Positions 51,504-60,652 of a stretch of 64,000 bases of DNA are shown piece after piece. The notes below the pieces were generated by a model. The model was given only the letters and a program-made list of their open reading frames with translations. It did no database searches and had not been told where the DNA came from. Source of the stretch: HLUCCA09 sp039822045. GTDB taxonomy: Bacteria; Pseudomonadota; Alphaproteobacteria; Rhodobacterales; Rhodobacteraceae. How positions within the stretch are numbered: the first letter of the stretch is position 1; every line of letters begins with the position of its first letter. Made by a program: the position numbers and the translations under genes. Location of the stretch: assembly GCA_039822045.1 (NCBI GenBank), contig JBCBMY010000005.1, positions 186,001-250,000 of the forward strand, given 5' to 3'.

Positions 51504-52208
51504 ATGCTCGAACGCCTGCATGCGATGCTAAAAGGGCTTGAACGCCGCGCGCGCGGCTCCTTCGGCCGTGACATGTCGACCCCGTGGGGGCGGGCATTGG
51601 TCTGGCTCAACTTCAATCTGTTTGACCACGCGTTTCTGCGGACCTTCTGGACCAACTTCGACAAGGTGGCAGACGGTGTGTATCGCTCCAACCATCCGGG
51701 GCCCCGACGTCTGGCCCGTTGGAAGGCCGATGGGATTAAAGGAGTGTTGAACCTGCGCGGGGCCAACAAGGCACCCCCCTGGCTCCTGGAGAAAGGGGCC
51801 TGCGACAGGCTCGGCCTCGATCTTCGCGTCGCCAAGATCTACGCCCGCAAGGCCGCCCAGCCCGACGAGCTCCTGAGCCTGATCCAAGCGATGCGCGACA
51901 TGCCGAAGCCCTTCGTCATGCACTGCAAGTCCGGCGCCGACAGGGCGGGGCTCGCTGCTGCGCTCTATGCCCTTGTGATCGACGGCCAGCCGTTGACGGA
52001 GGCCCGCAAGCACCTGTCGTGGCGCTACCTGCACTCTCGCGCCACCCGAACCGGGATCGTCGACCACATTCTCGACCACTACGAAGCGCGGGCCGACCAG
52101 GATAAGAGCTTTGAGGACTGGCTGCGCAGCGACTATGACCCCGCGATCGTGAAGCAGAGTTTCCGGCGTCTGCCGCGCGGAACGGCTGGCGAAGGCCGGA
52201 TCGCATGA
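51504..52208 (+). CDS. Dual-specificity/tyrosine phosphatase-like protein
   Basis: 234 residues. Contains the cysteine-phosphatase signature HCKSGADRAG with nucleophile Cys141 and the Arg six residues later. The preceding VYRSNHPGPRRLARWKADGI and GVLNLRG are characteristic of the bacterial PTP/DSP group. It removes phosphate from tyrosine or another small substrate; the target is unknown. I chose ATG 51504; an in-frame TTG at 51474 adds ten residues with no better ribosome site. Its stop overlaps the first codon of the degenerate ABC gene by four bases, so it once headed a two-gene unit. Confidence 0.78.
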   Translation: MLERLHAMLKGLERRARGSFGRDMSTPWGRALVWLNFNLFDHAFLRTFWTNFDKVADGVYRSNHPGPRRLARWKADGIKGVLNLRGANKAPPWLLEKGACDRLGLDLRVAKIYARKAAQPDELLSLIQAMRDMPKPFVMHCKSGADRAGLAAALYALVIDGQPLTEARKHLSWRYLHSRATRTGIVDHILDHYEARADQDKSFEDWLRSDYDPAIVKQSFRRLPRGTAGEGRIA

Positions 52209-54004
52209 CAAATAGGGGCACCTCCGACGCAACTGCACCCATGTCGGAGAAGGAAACGATCGACACTGAGGCGCAACGCGGCCTGTTCCGATGGATCTGG
52301 CGGAGCTACATGCGGCGCCACTGGCCGACGATTGCAGTTGCCGGCGTGCTCATGTCGATCGAAGGCTCCATGCTGGGGGCGCTCAGCTACATGATGAAGC
52401 CAATGTTCGATCAGGTCTTCATCGAGGGCGACACCGGAGCGCATACTGAGTCGGCGGCCTAATCTTCGGCATCTTCATTCTACGCGCATTCACCAATGTC
52501 GCCCAACGGATCCTCATCACCCGGGCTTCGGCGTGCATCATCTTTGCTCTGCAGACTGACCTTGTCCGTCACTTGATGAAACTCTACACGCTCTTTCACT
52601 CGGCAAATCCACCCGGCGCATTGATGGATCGGGTGGGCGGCGACACGGGCGCCATCCGACAAGTGGCCAACGTCATTATTACGGGCGTCGGGCGCGATGT
52701 GATTTCCTTGGTGTCCCTTCTCGCTCTGGATCGACCGGCGCTGGACTCTCATCGCCCTGAATGGTGCCCCGTTTCTCGTGTTGCCCTCCCTGCTCGTGCA
52801 GCCATTTGTCCGCCGTACGACGCGGGCCAACCGGATGATCGCCGGCGAAATGTCGGTCCGGCTGTCGGAGATCTTTCAGGGAATCAACCCGATCAGGCTC
52901 AACGCGCTTGAGGCGTACCGGGCGCGGCGGATTCGCGATCTTGCTGATCGGCGGATCTAGACGGAGGTGCGCGCGAGCGTAGGTAAGGCCGCGATCCCAG
53001 CGATGATCGACATCATGTCGGGCCTCGGGTTCTTCGCCGTTTTGATGTTCGCGGGCCGCGAGATCATCGATGGCGAGAAGACGGTCGGAGACTTCATGTC
53101 GTTCTTTACCGCCATGGCTTTGGCCTTCGAGCCCTTGCGTCGGCTCGGGGCAATCTCCGGCATCTGGCAGCAAACGGCGGTGAGCCTCGACCGTCTGAAA
53201 CGGCTGTTCGATGAGAGACCGTCTCTGACCAGCCCACCAACGCCGATCTGCTTGCCTGAGGCCACCGGGGATTTGCGGCTTGACCATCTCGACTTGGCCT
53301 TTGGCGAGTTGCCCGTCCTGCGCGGCTGCACGTTCACGGCCCGGGCCGGACAGACGACCGCTCTTGTTGGCGCATCGGGCGCCGGCAAGTGCACCGTGTT
53401 CAATGTTCTGACCCGGCTGGTCGAGCCGGATGGCGGGTCGGTGACGCTTGGCGGCACGGACATCGCCGCCTTCGACCTCGCCGATCTGCGTGCGCAATTC
53501 TCGGTCGTCACGCAAGACGCGCTCCTATTCGACGAGACGATCCGTGAGAATATCCTGCTCGGGCGAACGGACGTGAGCGAGGCACACCTAGCCGATGTGT
53601 TGGCGGCGGCCCATGTCGCCGACTTCGTGGGCGCGTTGCCGGAGGGGCTCGACAGCCCGGCCGGACCCCGCGGCTCGTCCCTTTCGGGGGGCCAAAGGCA
53701 GCGGGTGGCAATCGCGCGTGCTCTATTGCGCGACACCCCGATCCTGTTGCTCGATGAGGCCAAGTCGGCTCTCGATGCTCAATCCGAAGCCGTGGTGCAA
53801 CGTGCGCTCGAGCGGCTATCGGAAGGGTGCACCACTTTGGTCATCGCGCACCGGCTCTCGACGATACGTTGGGCTGACAAGATCGTGGTGATGGAGGCGG
53901 GCCAGGTCGTTGAAGAGGGAACACATGACACGCTGCTGGCACAAGCGGGCGCCTATGCGGAGCTGTATCACCTTCAGTTCCGCGAGGATGCGCCTCCGGC
54001 GTAG
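52205..54004 (+). pseudogene. Decayed MsbA-like ABC exporter
   Basis: An ABC transporter of the fused membrane-plus-ATPase type, broken several times. The frame begins at ATG 52205 (MTNRGTSDATAP) and is lost by a shift near 52440-52455. It continues one frame over (IFGIFILRAFTNVAQRIL, then LVRHLMKLYTLF) until a second shift near 52715-52730 returns to the first frame. An in-frame TAG at 52958-52960 follows. The ATPase half then reads on to 54004. There the Walker A is GASGAGKCT, with Cys in place of the essential Ser/Thr, while LSGGQRQRVAIARALL and LLLDEAKSALD (Lys for the usual Thr) remain. Both point changes fit relaxed selection. Sequencing errors alone would not explain them. Confidence 0.75.
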
Positions 54005-54672
54005 CCGCCGACCAATCGATCAGGTGAGGCTCCTGCCCGCCAGCGGGCATACGTCCAGAGGTTGCGCGCACCGCGCCGAACCCAGCCCTCCGCTGCATAC
54101 CGGGCAAAGGACGTGCGCGCCTCGGCGGTCATCAGGCGAGGCGCCGACGGCAAGGCGCGCACCAGAGCGACGTCCTCCATCAGCGGAATGTCGGGAAACC
54201 CTCCGATCTCGTCATAGAGCGTCCGTGCGATCAAGAGGCCCTGGTCGCCATAGGGCAGCCCGAAAGCGCGGCTGCGCATGTTCGCCCACCCCGCTACCCA
54301 GGCGGGCCCAAAACCTGCAGCGCGAAACCGAAGGCGAAAAGCGTGGGCGCGCGCGGGCTCGTGCAGCGCTGCCTGGGCTGCAATCGACCACCCCGGTTCG
54401 AGATGCGTATCCGCATGGACGACAAGCAACCAGTCGCCCCGTGCAGCGGCGCACCCGCGCGCCAGTTGCCCGCCACGGCCAGGCGGACCCGGAACCCAAC
54501 CGGTTCCCGCTGCTTCCGCCACTGCGCGCGTGCCATCCGTCGAGCCGCCGTCGGATACCACCACTTCCCGGATTAGCCCTTCCCCAAGACCCTCGACCAA
54601 GGCCGAGAGGGTCTGTGGCAGATCGTCTGCGGCGTTCAGCGTTGGGATCACAACTGAGATCGGCGCTGCCAT
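53974..54672 (-). CDS. GT2-family glycosyltransferase (TIGR04283-like)
   Basis: 232 residues with the GT-A fold of family 2: SVVIPTLNAADDLPQTL at the start, VVVSDGGSTDGTRAVAE, then a metal-site region at HADTHLEPGW and LPYGDQGLLIARTLYDEIGGF with PLMEDVALVRAL. This shape (short, single domain, GDQG plus MEDV) matches the group annotated as transferase 2 associated with radical-SAM/selenodomain proteins. ATG 54672 is clear. Its 3' end overlaps the end of the ABC pseudogene by 31 bases on the opposite strand. Its substrate is unknown. Confidence 0.8.
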   Translation of the reverse strand: MAAPISVVIPTLNAADDLPQTLSALVEGLGEGLIREVVVSDGGSTDGTRAVAEAAGTGWVPGPPGRGGQLARGCAAARGDWLLVVHADTHLEPGWSIAAQAALHEPARAHAFRLRFRAAGFGPAWVAGWANMRSRAFGLPYGDQGLLIARTLYDEIGGFPDIPLMEDVALVRALPSAPRLMTAEARTSFARYAAEGWVRRGARNLWTYARWRAGASPDRLVGGYAGGASSRN

Positions 54673-54737
54673 CGAAGTCCTCGGGTTTCATGCCCCGTCC
54701 CTCGCGCCTATATCGAGCGAAAGCAAGGAGTGCGTTG

Positions 54738-55502
54738 ATGGACGGCGAACGACATGACGGACGGACGATCCTCGCCATCGGCGGGGCGGACCGGCTGGAC
54801 TTCCTTCAGGGTCTCGTCACAAACGACGTGGCACGGTCGGGGCTCGTCTACGCCGCTCTTCTTTCACCCCAAGGGAAGTATCTGGCCGACTTTTTCCTTC
54901 TGACTCAGGATGATCGCATCCTTCTCGATGTTTCTTCCGGTCTCGTGCCGGACCTGATCAAGCGACTGAAGATGTACAAGCTTCGGGCCGACGTGACCCT
55001 TGAGGAGTTCGACCTGTACGCACAACGCGGCCTAGGCCCCATACCGAACGACGGCTATGCGGATCCGCGCCACCCCGCGCTCGGCTGGCGGCGCTACGTC
55101 ACGTCGCCCGGCACAGAGCCGGTCACCGACTGGGAGGCGCTCCGCGTCGCCCACTGCATCCCCGAAAGCGGCATCGAGCTTGTGCCAAATGAAACCTATG
55201 TCCTCGAAGCAGGTTTTGAGCGCCTTGCAGGCGTCGACTTTCGCAAGGGGTGCTATGTCGGCCAAGAAGTGACTGCGCGCATGAAACACAAGACCGAGTT
55301 GCGCAAGGGCCTTACCATCGTCACCGTCGACGGCGCAGCTGAGTTGGGAACCGAGATCACCACCGAAGGGAAGTCTGCCGGTCGCCTCTTTACACGAACA
55401 GGTGACCGCGCAATCGCCTTTCTCAGGTTCGACCGGGCGAAAGGCGGCATGCGGGCCGGCGATGCAAGCGTCCGATTGGCTGAGTCACCGGCCGAAAGCT
55501 AG
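54738..55502 (+). CDS. ygfZ: YgfZ/CAF17-family folate-binding iron-sulfur protein
   Basis: 254 residues, a GcvT-like fold that uses tetrahydrofolate in the repair and assembly of certain iron-sulfur enzymes. The family signature KGCYVGQEV is clear, followed by the GKSAGRLFT and FRFDRAKGGM-like C-terminal strands; the N-terminus has DFLQGLVTNDV and SPQGKYLADFFL. ATG 54738 lies behind AAGGAG; the frame extends upstream over the GT2 gene only as a shadow. It converges with efp, overlapping by four bases. Confidence 0.92.
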   Translation: MDGERHDGRTILAIGGADRLDFLQGLVTNDVARSGLVYAALLSPQGKYLADFFLLTQDDRILLDVSSGLVPDLIKRLKMYKLRADVTLEEFDLYAQRGLGPIPNDGYADPRHPALGWRRYVTSPGTEPVTDWEALRVAHCIPESGIELVPNETYVLEAGFERLAGVDFRKGCYVGQEVTARMKHKTELRKGLTIVTVDGAAELGTEITTEGKSAGRLFTRTGDRAIAFLRFDRAKGGMRAGDASVRLAESPAES

Positions 55503-56062
55503 GCGCGTTCTGCGTAGTCCATCGTCTCGGTGTTGACGATGATCTCTTCGTCCTGACCCACGAAGGGCGGCACCATCACCTTGACCCCATTGTCGAGGAC
55601 AGCTGGCTTGAACGAGTTGGCTGCCGTTTGACCCTTAACGACCGGCTCTGTCTCAACAACCTTGCAGGTGACCTTCTGCGGCAACGTCGCGTTCAGCGCC
55701 TCGTTGTCGTAGTACTCGATCTGGATCGTCATCCCGTCCTGGAGAAAGGGGCGCCGCTCGCCCAAGATCTCGGCGGGCAGTTCGATCTGCTCGTAGGTTT
55801 CGGTGTCCATGAACACTAGCATGCCGTCGTTTTCATAGAGGAACTGCTGGTCTTTCTGCTCAAGCCGCACGCGCTCTACCTTGTCGGCAGACCGAAACCG
55901 CTCGTTCAGTTTGGAGCCATTGCGCAGATTTCGTAGCTCCACCTGAGCGAACGCCCCGCCTTTGCCCGGCTTAACATGGTCAACCTTTACGGCCGCCCAG
56001 AGGCCGCCATTGTGCTCCAGAACGTTCCCGGGGCGAATCTCGTTGCCGTTGATCTTGGGCAT
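55499..56062 (-). CDS. efp: Elongation factor P
   Basis: 187 residues, exactly EF-P length, all three beta-barrel domains present. Relieves ribosome stalling at polyproline stretches. The modification-site lysine is Lys34 in the tip loop KPGKGGAF, flanked by Pro32 and Gly33; the C-terminus ends MVPPFVGQDEEIIVNTETMDY. ATG 56062 was chosen because MPKINGNEIRPGN is the standard start; the longer open frame is not coding. It is divergent from the small conserved gene at 56285. Confidence 0.96.
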   Translation of the reverse strand: MPKINGNEIRPGNVLEHNGGLWAAVKVDHVKPGKGGAFAQVELRNLRNGSKLNERFRSADKVERVRLEQKDQQFLYENDGMLVFMDTETYEQIELPAEILGERRPFLQDGMTIQIEYYDNEALNATLPQKVTCKVVETEPVVKGQTAANSFKPAVLDNGVKVMVPPFVGQDEEIIVNTETMDYAERA

Positions 56063-56284
56063 GCCAAACCTGTCACCGTGGTTGAACCGCATTGACGCGA
56101 GCCTATATCCAGCGCTTGGGCGTCTGGCAACCCGGCCTTCGGGCTCATGGAGACCCGGGCAATGCGGTCCAGTTATGCGCCAGGCGCATGGATGCCATTC
56201 CGAGACTGCAATACCGAATCGCCGTAAAACCGCCATATTCGGCGGCACGCCAAAAACGCAAGAGCAAGAATAAGGACGGGAAAC

Positions 56285-56605
56285 ATGAGTGATCTCGTTG
56301 ATGGCACTGCCTTCAACAATGAGCAGGGGCAAAGGGCGCGGAAGCTCTTTGCCGCAGTTGTGCTGGCTGCGCTCGACGACGCCATCGCCGACGACAAGAA
56401 GTATGGCAACGGCCCAGAGCAGATTGCCCGCTGGGCCCGGTCACGGGATGGTCGCGAGGTTCTGAGCTGCGCGGGAATTGACCCCAATGAGCGGGTCGTC
56501 AACGGCCTAATGGAGTTCGTATCCAAAGGGGTTCGGACGTCTGTTGCGCTGTCTCGCGAGGAGAGCGAGCGTCGGCAGGCCGCGGAGCAAGCAGAAGCCG
56601 CCTAA
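56285..56605 (+). CDS. Small conserved protein, DUF6280-like
   Basis: 106 residues, soluble and helical, no membrane segment. It contains RARKLFAAVVLAALDDAIAD, then KYGNGPEQIARWARSRDGREVL, a cysteine in LSCAGIDPNER and a charged C-terminus. This pattern is that of a small protein family widespread in Rhodobacterales; I associate it with DUF6280 with moderate certainty. The DNA-binding look of the central basic helix is only suggestive. ATG 56285 follows AAGGACGGGAAAC. It is followed by a clear hairpin terminator and stands alone. Confidence 0.78.
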   Translation: MSDLVDGTAFNNEQGQRARKLFAAVVLAALDDAIADDKKYGNGPEQIARWARSRDGREVLSCAGIDPNERVVNGLMEFVSKGVRTSVALSREESERRQAAEQAEAA

Positions 56606-56627
56606 TCCAATCCTAATCCGGATGTTC

Positions 56628-56647
56628 GCCCGGCCAAGGCGCCGGGC
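56628..56647 (+). terminator. Terminator after the DUF6280-like gene
   Basis: GCCCGGC (56628-56634) pairs with GCCGGGC (56641-56647) across a six-base loop, followed by GATTTCGTTTGG. Well placed 23 bases after the stop. Confidence 0.6.
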
Positions 56648-56880
56648 GATTTCGTTTGGACCGGTCGTTGTGCCAAGCTGGCGCGAAGCGACAAACAACG
56701 CGGTCGACCAATCTCACGCTTTGGCCGACAAGCGGTTCAAGCGCGCGCGCTTTCATGGAGACCTCCTGTGCCCGAGGCCGCACGGTCCGGGCTGCAAGGT
56801 CTGGGCCGCAACGGCCCGGTTGCTTGCTCTGCTCAGGAGCGGGTGGTGAGCGATCTACCGAGCGGCAACGTATCTCGCGT

Positions 56881-59073
56881 TCAATCGTTGCCACGCGCCT
56901 CCAGCGCACGGGCGATTTCGCGTTGGACGAGGCGCCGGATGTTGCGGGTCACGCGCTCTCCAAGTTGGCCTTGCAGTTCCTTGTGCACGACCTCGGCGAT
57001 CAGTGCCCTAAGCTGCTCTTCATCGACCTCGCGTGGCTCCCCGAAGAGGTTGTCGGTCGTCTCCGGCGAAGCGTCGCCTTCGGATTGGCCACGCTCATCG
57101 ACCGCGGCAGCGTCCGGCTTGCCGCCGGCGGCGTCGGGCACGCTCTCTTCTACGGCGCTCGATTCCGCAACGGCCGGTCCCGCCTGATCGGTCATACCAT
57201 GGGCGCTCGTCGACCCCCGATGCTCAGGAGCCGCTTGTCCGCTGGGCATCTCTGGCGCTACCGCATCGGGCGATTGGACCTCCACGGGCGCAGAAGGCTC
57301 GGAGCGAAGCGTGGCGCCTTCGTCGGCCAACCTAGGGGCTTCGTCTGTGGCATCGGATGTCTCGGGCTTAGCCGTCTCGGTTGGCGTGGAGTGAATAGCG
57401 GCGACACCTTCTTCATCGGCCTCACCAAACGTCCCTGGTTCTCGAGAAGCCTCAGACTCCGTGAGTGAGTGAGCAGGTAAGGCGCCGGCATCTGACTCTT
57501 CAGCGACGGGAACGGAAGGATCTGGACCGGTTGCCCGTGCGACCTGCGCGGCCAGCGCGCTGGTGAGGGCGCGCTCAAGGTCCTTGGAAAGGTCGACGGA
57601 GTCGCGGGCGCGTGACACAGGTCGTCGAGCAAAGCCCGGAGCAATTATAGGCCCGTGACTGTCGGCGTCCTCTGGGGAGCCTTCGACCCCAGCTTCGGAA
57701 GCGCGCTCTTCGTCGCTTGTGCCGATCATCGTGCCTTGGGCTTGCTCCGCTTCTGTGGCTGCAGGCGCGCCCTCTTCCGCGGCTACAGGCTCCGGATCGT
57801 CGGGCGTTTCCGGGCCGTCGGGCTGGGACAGCTCTCGTCCGGGCGCGTCCGCTTCAGATCCAAGATCGGGTTGCGACCCTAGAGCCTGCTGACTGTCCTC
57901 GGATGGTGGAAGGGCGGCACCGTCTGCAGCGGCGTCAGGCTCAACACGATCGTCGGCTGGAGCGGAGGTTGCCACCATGCCGGTTCCGGCGCCCGAGGTC
58001 TGCAACAACTGGTCTTGCTCGGAGAGAACGCCCGTTGCTGGTGCAGAGCTGTCTCGCGCACGCAGCGGCACATGCCGGGTTGGATCTTCTTCCGAACCAG
58101 ACCGGAAGCGGAACCCCGCATGACCGTCCGGTGCGCCTTCGGTCGGTTGATCTGGCAAGGTCTTCTCGTCTTGATTTTGATCGTCGCTGGAAGCGGTTCC
58201 CTCAAATGGCTCGTCGATCTCCTTACTTGCAGGCGGTTGAACCACCTGTAATCGTTGCGCCTTTTGAAGGGCTTCCGAAAGAAATGGCGATCGGCGCGGG
58301 CGATCCGATCGGACAGTGCCAAGGTCACGCGAGGGCGCAGCCTCCTCGGGGGTCGGCGCGTCAGAGGCGTCGCCGGTTTGCAGGTCGGCCTGCAGGGCCG
58401 CCTTTGGAGACAGGGAAAGCTTATCGCCCGGGTGAAATCCCGCAGGTGCGCCAACCTTTGCAGCGCGAGCGTCCTCGTGCGCGTCTGCGTGCCAAGCTTC
58501 GGTGGCCTCTGGCAACTTGGCATCGGGCAGGTCTGCCTTGCCCTGCTCGCTGGAGGAGGAGTGGCCGTGCGACGCGCCCTCAACGCGAAGCGATTGAGAA
58601 AGAACGAGCGCGTCAATGGACCCGCCGACGTCTGCGACAGTGTTGTTTGGACCCGTGGAGGAGGCGCTGGATGCGGACAGGAACCCTGAAGGTGAGGCGC
58701 TAGGACCGCTCTCGACCATCCCCCCTTCAGGAGCCTCAGGGGGGGCCGACGCGCGCAGATTAAGACCTTCGTGCGGATTGGGAGAGTCGCTGCCGTCTAG
58801 TGTGGCAGTGGCGTCGGTCTCGTCGCCCTTGGGCGGTTCGGCGCCATCCACATGAGCAGCCTCCTCGGGGCGCTCAGGTTCACCCATGTCCTCTGTCCGG
58901 TCATCCATCCCCGCATCGAGGTCCGGCGTGGGTTCGACCAGATCTTCGTTGAGCGGCTCAATGTCGGACTTTGGTTTCTCGGGAGCCGGATCAGCGGCGC
59001 CACCAGCTACCAACCGCCGGATCGACGACAGAACATCCTCGATTTCGGCGGGTTTGGCAGCGTCGGACATCAT
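56881..59073 (-). CDS. PopZ-like acidic, largely disordered protein
   Basis: 730 residues. A short N-terminal helix (SDAAKPAEIEDVLSSIRRLV, about residues 3-22) resembles the start of the polar organiser PopZ (its EEILASIRRII). The middle, about residues 25-680, is a very acidic, proline/serine/alanine-rich low-complexity stretch with no fold. The end (about 685-728, LRALIAEVVHKELQGQLGE, then RVTRNIRRLVQREIARALEA) is a pair of amphipathic helices like the PopZ oligomerisation tail. PopZ tethers chromosome origins and signalling proteins at the pole. The middle is far longer than in PopZ itself. ATG 59073 follows GAGAGGG. It lies 106 bases behind tolC in the same direction. Confidence 0.7.
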   Translation of the reverse strand: MMSDAAKPAEIEDVLSSIRRLVAGGAADPAPEKPKSDIEPLNEDLVEPTPDLDAGMDDRTEDMGEPERPEEAAHVDGAEPPKGDETDATATLDGSDSPNPHEGLNLRASAPPEAPEGGMVESGPSASPSGFLSASSASSTGPNNTVADVGGSIDALVLSQSLRVEGASHGHSSSSEQGKADLPDAKLPEATEAWHADAHEDARAAKVGAPAGFHPGDKLSLSPKAALQADLQTGDASDAPTPEEAAPSRDLGTVRSDRPRRSPFLSEALQKAQRLQVVQPPASKEIDEPFEGTASSDDQNQDEKTLPDQPTEGAPDGHAGFRFRSGSEEDPTRHVPLRARDSSAPATGVLSEQDQLLQTSGAGTGMVATSAPADDRVEPDAAADGAALPPSEDSQQALGSQPDLGSEADAPGRELSQPDGPETPDDPEPVAAEEGAPAATEAEQAQGTMIGTSDEERASEAGVEGSPEDADSHGPIIAPGFARRPVSRARDSVDLSKDLERALTSALAAQVARATGPDPSVPVAEESDAGALPAHSLTESEASREPGTFGEADEEGVAAIHSTPTETAKPETSDATDEAPRLADEGATLRSEPSAPVEVQSPDAVAPEMPSGQAAPEHRGSTSAHGMTDQAGPAVAESSAVEESVPDAAGGKPDAAAVDERGQSEGDASPETTDNLFGEPREVDEEQLRALIAEVVHKELQGQLGERVTRNIRRLVQREIARALEARGND

Positions 59074-59179
59074 CGTTCCCTCTCTCAACACGGCACGCCA
59101 TGGGCAAGCCAAGGTTGGGCCTACCGAAGCACGCCGCGAAACCCGCCACCCCTAGGCGCGAGGCAGCATTCAAATGACC

Positions 59180-60580
59180 CTACTGCCGGTCCAGCCGACG
59201 CAAAACCCGGTCCAGCGCTTGGCCTTGCTTGCTGTGACGGGCAGGTGCCCCGTCGACAGCATTGTAGTAGGCAACCGGATCGTAGGTCTGTACCCCGAGC
59301 TGCAAGTGTTCAACGGTCAAAAGACCCATGGCAGAGAGAAGTGAATAAACTGCTATGTTCTGCTGCGAGACAGCATCAATCTGGTCGGCGCGCGCGTCGA
59401 GCAGATCCTGTTCGGCATCGAGCACGTCAAGCGTGGTCCGGGCGCCGAGCCGTGCTTCCTCTCGTGTCCCCTCAAACGCGATCTGCGCGGCACGGACCTG
59501 TTGGGCCGTCGCTACGATCTGTGCCTGGGCCACAGCAACCGTTGCCCAGGCTGTACCGACATTCTCTGCAATTCCAAGCGTCGTTTGGTGCAGGTTGGCG
59601 CGGCTCTGGTCCCGCCGGGCGGCTGCCTCGCGCACAAGAGAAGGAATGTTCCCGCCCGAATAGAGCCTCTGTGAAAACTGCAGGCTAAATGCAGCGGAGT
59701 CGCCGCCATCATCGTCAAGATCGCCCCGCAGGTTTGCGCTTATTGTCGGACCAAAGCCCGCGCGAGCACTGTCGATTGCAAGCTCAGCGACGGTCACCTC
59801 GCGCTGGGCCTGTTGGATACTTGGATGGCGACGCACCGCAATGTCGCGGGCAGCGTCCTCGGTTGGCGCGGTCGCTGGCAAGGTTGCAGGGCGCTGCAGA
59901 TCGCCCGGGTACCGGCCAACGGCCGTCCGGAACACCTCCTCGGCAACGTCAAGGTCTCCACGTGCCGCCGCCAGTTGGCTGCGAGCGGCGGCGAGACGGC
60001 TTTCGGCCAGCGCCACGTCTGTCCGCGTCACTTCACCAACTTCGAACCGGTCACGAGCGGCTTGGAGTTCCTCGCCGATCAGCCGTACGTTGTCTTCACG
60101 CACGCTGACGAACGCTTCGGCGCTTAGGACATCAAAGAACGCATCGACCGCATTCAGGAGAACGTTTTGCTCGATGACCTTGAGCTGATCGCGTGTGGCC
60201 AGCACAGTCTCTTTGGCAAGCTCGCGGTCGTTGCGCAACCGGCCGCCCTCGAACAGCACGATCTGCGAGACCAGCGACATGGTGCTGGAGAAATCCTCAA
60301 AGAAGCCGTTTGACGGCGAATTGGGCGTCGTGACCGTGGTGGTTGAGGTATTCAGGATGAAGTCCAGTGTCGGGCGGAGCGCGGCGATCGCCTGCGCGAC
60401 ATCCTCGTCCGCGGCACGCAAGACGGCCCTGTTCTGCTCCAGCAAGTTCGAATTGCGGTATGCCGTGGTCAGCGTGTCGGCCAGGGTCTCGGCTGCCGAG
60501 GCCACGGGCGCAAGCGCGATGGCGATGGCCAAGATTGCCGTCCGCGCACGGCAGCACGGACGAAGACTGTCGATGGTCAC
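59180..60580 (-). CDS. tolC: TolC-family outer-membrane channel
   Basis: 466 residues: signal peptide (TAILAIAIALAPVASA, cleavage after about residue 29) and two repeated helical-barrel halves. The first has ETLADTLTTAYRNSNLLEQNRAVLRA, split by the LRPTLD turn, and the second has DIAVRRHPSIQQAQREV. The late NVGTAWATVAVAQAQ and LGARTTLDVLDAEQDLLDAR segments are signatures of TolC used in type I secretion and efflux. The start is GTG 60580, behind GGGAG. It follows pcm, a frequent pairing in alphaproteobacteria. It is the only visible channel for the RTX proteins and the RND pump in this window. Confidence 0.93.
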   Translation of the reverse strand: MTIDSLRPCCRARTAILAIAIALAPVASAAETLADTLTTAYRNSNLLEQNRAVLRAADEDVAQAIAALRPTLDFILNTSTTTVTTPNSPSNGFFEDFSSTMSLVSQIVLFEGGRLRNDRELAKETVLATRDQLKVIEQNVLLNAVDAFFDVLSAEAFVSVREDNVRLIGEELQAARDRFEVGEVTRTDVALAESRLAAARSQLAAARGDLDVAEEVFRTAVGRYPGDLQRPATLPATAPTEDAARDIAVRRHPSIQQAQREVTVAELAIDSARAGFGPTISANLRGDLDDDGGDSAAFSLQFSQRLYSGGNIPSLVREAAARRDQSRANLHQTTLGIAENVGTAWATVAVAQAQIVATAQQVRAAQIAFEGTREEARLGARTTLDVLDAEQDLLDARADQIDAVSQQNIAVYSLLSAMGLLTVEHLQLGVQTYDPVAYYNAVDGAPARHSKQGQALDRVLRRLDRQ

Positions 60581-60652
60581 CTCGAGTACTCCCTTTCGCG
60601 GGTGTTTGGCATGAGCTTACCAGCGGCTTAGAAACCGGGACAGGTGATTTCG

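Noticed and set aside
53910..54737. Long plus-strand open frame joined to ygfZ
   Set aside because: It lies antisense to the GT2 gene, is arginine- and proline-rich without a fold, and ygfZ has its own ATG and ribosome site at 54738.
56648..56880. Possible small gene between the DUF6280-like gene and the PopZ-like gene
   Set aside because: All frames give arginine/cysteine-rich, foldless peptides without ribosome sites; I see nothing supported there.
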